Assembly: GCF_003751625.1 (NCBI RefSeq)
Contig: NZ_RJUL01000008.1
Location: 1-64,000 of the forward strand
Source: Gallaecimonas pentaromativorans
GTDB lineage: Bacteria; Pseudomonadota; Gammaproteobacteria; Enterobacterales; Gallaecimonadaceae
Direction: 5' to 3'
DNA: 64,000 nt
Both the position numbers and the translations under genes were made by a program. Below, in pieces: positions 62,472 to 64,000 of the stretch; position 1 is the stretch's first letter, and every line of letters starts with the position of its first letter. The notes below the pieces were generated by a model that had not been told where the DNA came from, did not search any database, and worked only from the letters and a program-made list of their open reading frames with translations.

Positions 62472-63497
62472 ATGCTGGTTATCCGTCCTATTACCAGCCG
62501 AGATCTGGTCGCTCTGCTGCGCATCGCCGAAGAATCCGGCGTTGGCTTTACCTCACTGCCGGTCAACGAAGAACGGCTGGCGGCGAAGATCGCCCATTCA
62601 GAAGCCTCCTTTGCCCTGAGTGACAGCCAGTGCCAGTCCGGCGAGCAAGGTTACCTGCTGGTGCTGGAAGACACCGACACCGGCGAAGTGGTGGGCACTA
62701 CCGCTTTGGAAGCGAGGGTCGGCCAGACCGACGCCTTCTGGCACTACCATCTGGGCAGCGCGGTGCATTCATCGCCCTCCCTTGGGGTGCATAAAGAGCT
62801 GAAAACCCTGAGTTTGTGTAACGACTACTCCGGGGTTTCAGAGCTGTGCACCTTGTTTTTGAGCGAGAGCCACCGCCAGGGTTACAACGGCAAGCTGCTC
62901 TCGAAATGCCGCTTTATGTTCCTGGCCGAGTTTCGCGACCGCTTCTCGGATGTGGTGATCGCCGAGATGCGCGGCGTCTCTGACGCGCAAGGCAAATCGC
63001 CGTTCTGGAGCTGGCTGCAAGAGCACTTTTTCGACATGGAATTCCCCCAGGCCGATTACCTTTCCGGCCTTGGCAAGAAGACCTTTATCGCCGAGCTGAT
63101 GCCGCGCCACCCCATCTATGTGGACATGCTGCCCCAGGCCGCCCAAGCCGTAATTGGCCAGGTGCACGACAAAACCCGCCCGGCCCTTAAGCTTTTGAAA
63201 GCTGAGGGCTTTCGCTGGCGCGGTTATGTGGATGTCTTTGACGCCGGCCCCACTGTCGAGTGCGACATCGACCATATCAAGGCCATTCGTGAAAGCGAGC
63301 GGCTGGAAGTGGCCATTGGCGACGCCTCTGAAGGCGTGCAGACCATGATCGCCACCACCCATATTCAGCAATTTCGCTGCACCCTGGCCCAGGCCTGCCA
63401 CCGTAAAGGCGACCTGGTGATCGACCAGGCCACCGCCGACGCCCTGGGCGTCAAAGCCGGTGACTGGGTGCGCGCCATTGCCTTTGAGAAGGAGTAA
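62472..63497 (+). CDS. astA: arginine N-succinyltransferase
   Basis: 341 residues, standard AstA length. LVIRPITSRDLVALLRIAEESGVGFTSLP at the N-terminus and FIAELMPRHPIYVDMLP, HDKTRPALKLLKAEGF are family signatures. First step of the AST arginine catabolic route. Ribosome site AGGAG. Confidence 0.96.
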   Translation: MLVIRPITSRDLVALLRIAEESGVGFTSLPVNEERLAAKIAHSEASFALSDSQCQSGEQGYLLVLEDTDTGEVVGTTALEARVGQTDAFWHYHLGSAVHSSPSLGVHKELKTLSLCNDYSGVSELCTLFLSESHRQGYNGKLLSKCRFMFLAEFRDRFSDVVIAEMRGVSDAQGKSPFWSWLQEHFFDMEFPQADYLSGLGKKTFIAELMPRHPIYVDMLPQAAQAVIGQVHDKTRPALKLLKAEGFRWRGYVDVFDAGPTVECDIDHIKAIRESERLEVAIGDASEGVQTMIATTHIQQFRCTLAQACHRKGDLVIDQATADALGVKAGDWVRAIAFEKE

Positions 63498-63500
63498 CCC

Positions 63501-64000
63501 ATGAGCCAATTGATTAACGGCCAATGGCTGGCCGGCGAAGGCCAGGCTTTGCGTTCCCTCAACCCCGCCGATGGCCAAACCATCTGGGAAGGCCAAGCTG
63601 CCTGCCCAGCGCAGGTGGACGCTGCCGTGGCTGCCGCCCGCAGCGCCTTTGTGGCCTGGGCTGACCAATCGGTTGAAGCGCGCCTGGCCATCATCAATGC
63701 CTTTGGCGAGCAGCTTAAGGCCAACAAAGAGGCCCTGGCCCGCACCATCGCCGAAGAAACCGGCAAGCCGTTCTGGGAAACCCAGACCGAAGTGGCGGCC
63801 ATGATTGGCAAAATCGCCATCTCTACCCGCGCTTATGAAGAGCGCACCGGCCTGGTGGAAAACGACGTGGCCGGTGGCCGCGCCTATATCCGCCACAAGC
63901 CCCATGGCGTGGTAGCGGTGTTTGGCCCCTATAACTTCCCTGGCCACCTGCCCAACGGCCACATGGTGCCAGCGCTGATTGCCGGTAACACCGTGGTGTT
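63501..64000 (+). CDS. astD: succinylglutamic semialdehyde dehydrogenase, 5' part
   Basis: The first 166 codons are in the window; the gene runs past the end. N-terminal [15 protein letters not shown], then [11 protein letters not shown] and [19 protein letters not shown], the NAD-binding substrate-side signature of AstD. Fourth step of the AST pathway. Preceded by AAGGAG and only four bases after astA. Confidence 0.95.
   Translation, partial: MSQLINGQWLAGEGQALRSLNPADGQTIWEGQAACPAQVDAAVAAARSAFVAWADQSVEARLAIINAFGEQLKANKEALARTIAEETGKPFWETQTEVAAMIGKIAISTRAYEERTGLVENDVAGGRAYIRHKPHGVVAVFGPYNFPGHLPNGHMVPALIAGNTVV

Overview
The window is chromosomal DNA from a GC-rich gammaproteobacterium. The gene orders dnaK-independent of any plasmid signal, pilMNOPQ-aroK-aroB-damX-dam-rpe-gph-trpS, argE divergent from argCBFGH with ArgA fused to ArgH, MipA-DUF3019-RstAB-like genes, and pabA-argD/astC-astA-astD point to the Alteromonadales/Shewanella/Aeromonas side of the class. 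A Gallaecimonas-like host is my best guess, from resemblance only and not checked against a database.

Layout. 1-1084 is the tail of an rRNA operon (3' part of 5S rRNA, terminator, then a duplicated 287-bp structured block without genes). 1085-5211 is a sensor kinase plus REC-EAL c-di-GMP phosphodiesterase operon. 5437-12059 holds crcB, a DPP IV-like peptidase, a Tat-exported barrel protein, an M14-like zinc hydrolase and a membrane protein. 12100-13001 is an AT-rich island with a tRNA-like RNA element directly in front of a HEPN-motif gene. 13019-18230 holds a lipoprotein gene and an uncharacterised three-gene envelope operon (membrane protein, lipoprotein, MORN-like repeat protein). 18452-24469 holds a REC-CheC/PAS pair, ppc, ghrA-like and terC. 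24509-31582 is the divergent arginine biosynthesis locus with two candidate ARG boxes. 31614-35545 holds an RstAB-like two-component system with DUF3019 and MipA proteins, then bfr and bfd. 35611-47542 holds mrcA, pilMNOPQ, aroK, aroB, damX and dam. 47662-53240 holds a TorF-type porin, gabD, rpe-gph-trpS and a lipoprotein cassette. 53275-55303 is a probable Fur-controlled PepSY/DUF2271/DUF4198 operon. 55355-60313 is a 5-kb accessory stretch (MFS exporter with an Lrp-type regulator, a Y1/RAYT-type transposase element, its fragments, a broken IS630 transposase and an AT-rich DUF596-like gene). 60404-64000 holds pabA and the arginine succinyltransferase genes.

How it works together. Core metabolism dominates: arginine synthesis (argE, argCBFGH-A, argD) and arginine breakdown (astC/argD, astA, astD) sit in the same window; type IV pilus assembly (PilMNOPQ) lies beside the PBP1A gene, while Dam and DamX serve replication/repair and division.

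The most novel signal is at 12100-13001: a sigma70-like promoter predicted to start transcription at the 5' end of a cloverleaf-like RNA with a perfect T-arm, whose acceptor 3' strand can instead pair with a segment just before the start codon of a protein carrying an Rx4H HEPN ribonuclease motif. This looks like a candidate RNA-controlled toxin or defence module. Other points of interest are the start codon of pabA inside a perfect 12-bp hairpin, a terminator whose U-tract touches the bfd start codon, a duplicated 3' end of the DUF4198 gene marking the edge of the accessory stretch, and the three-gene envelope operon.
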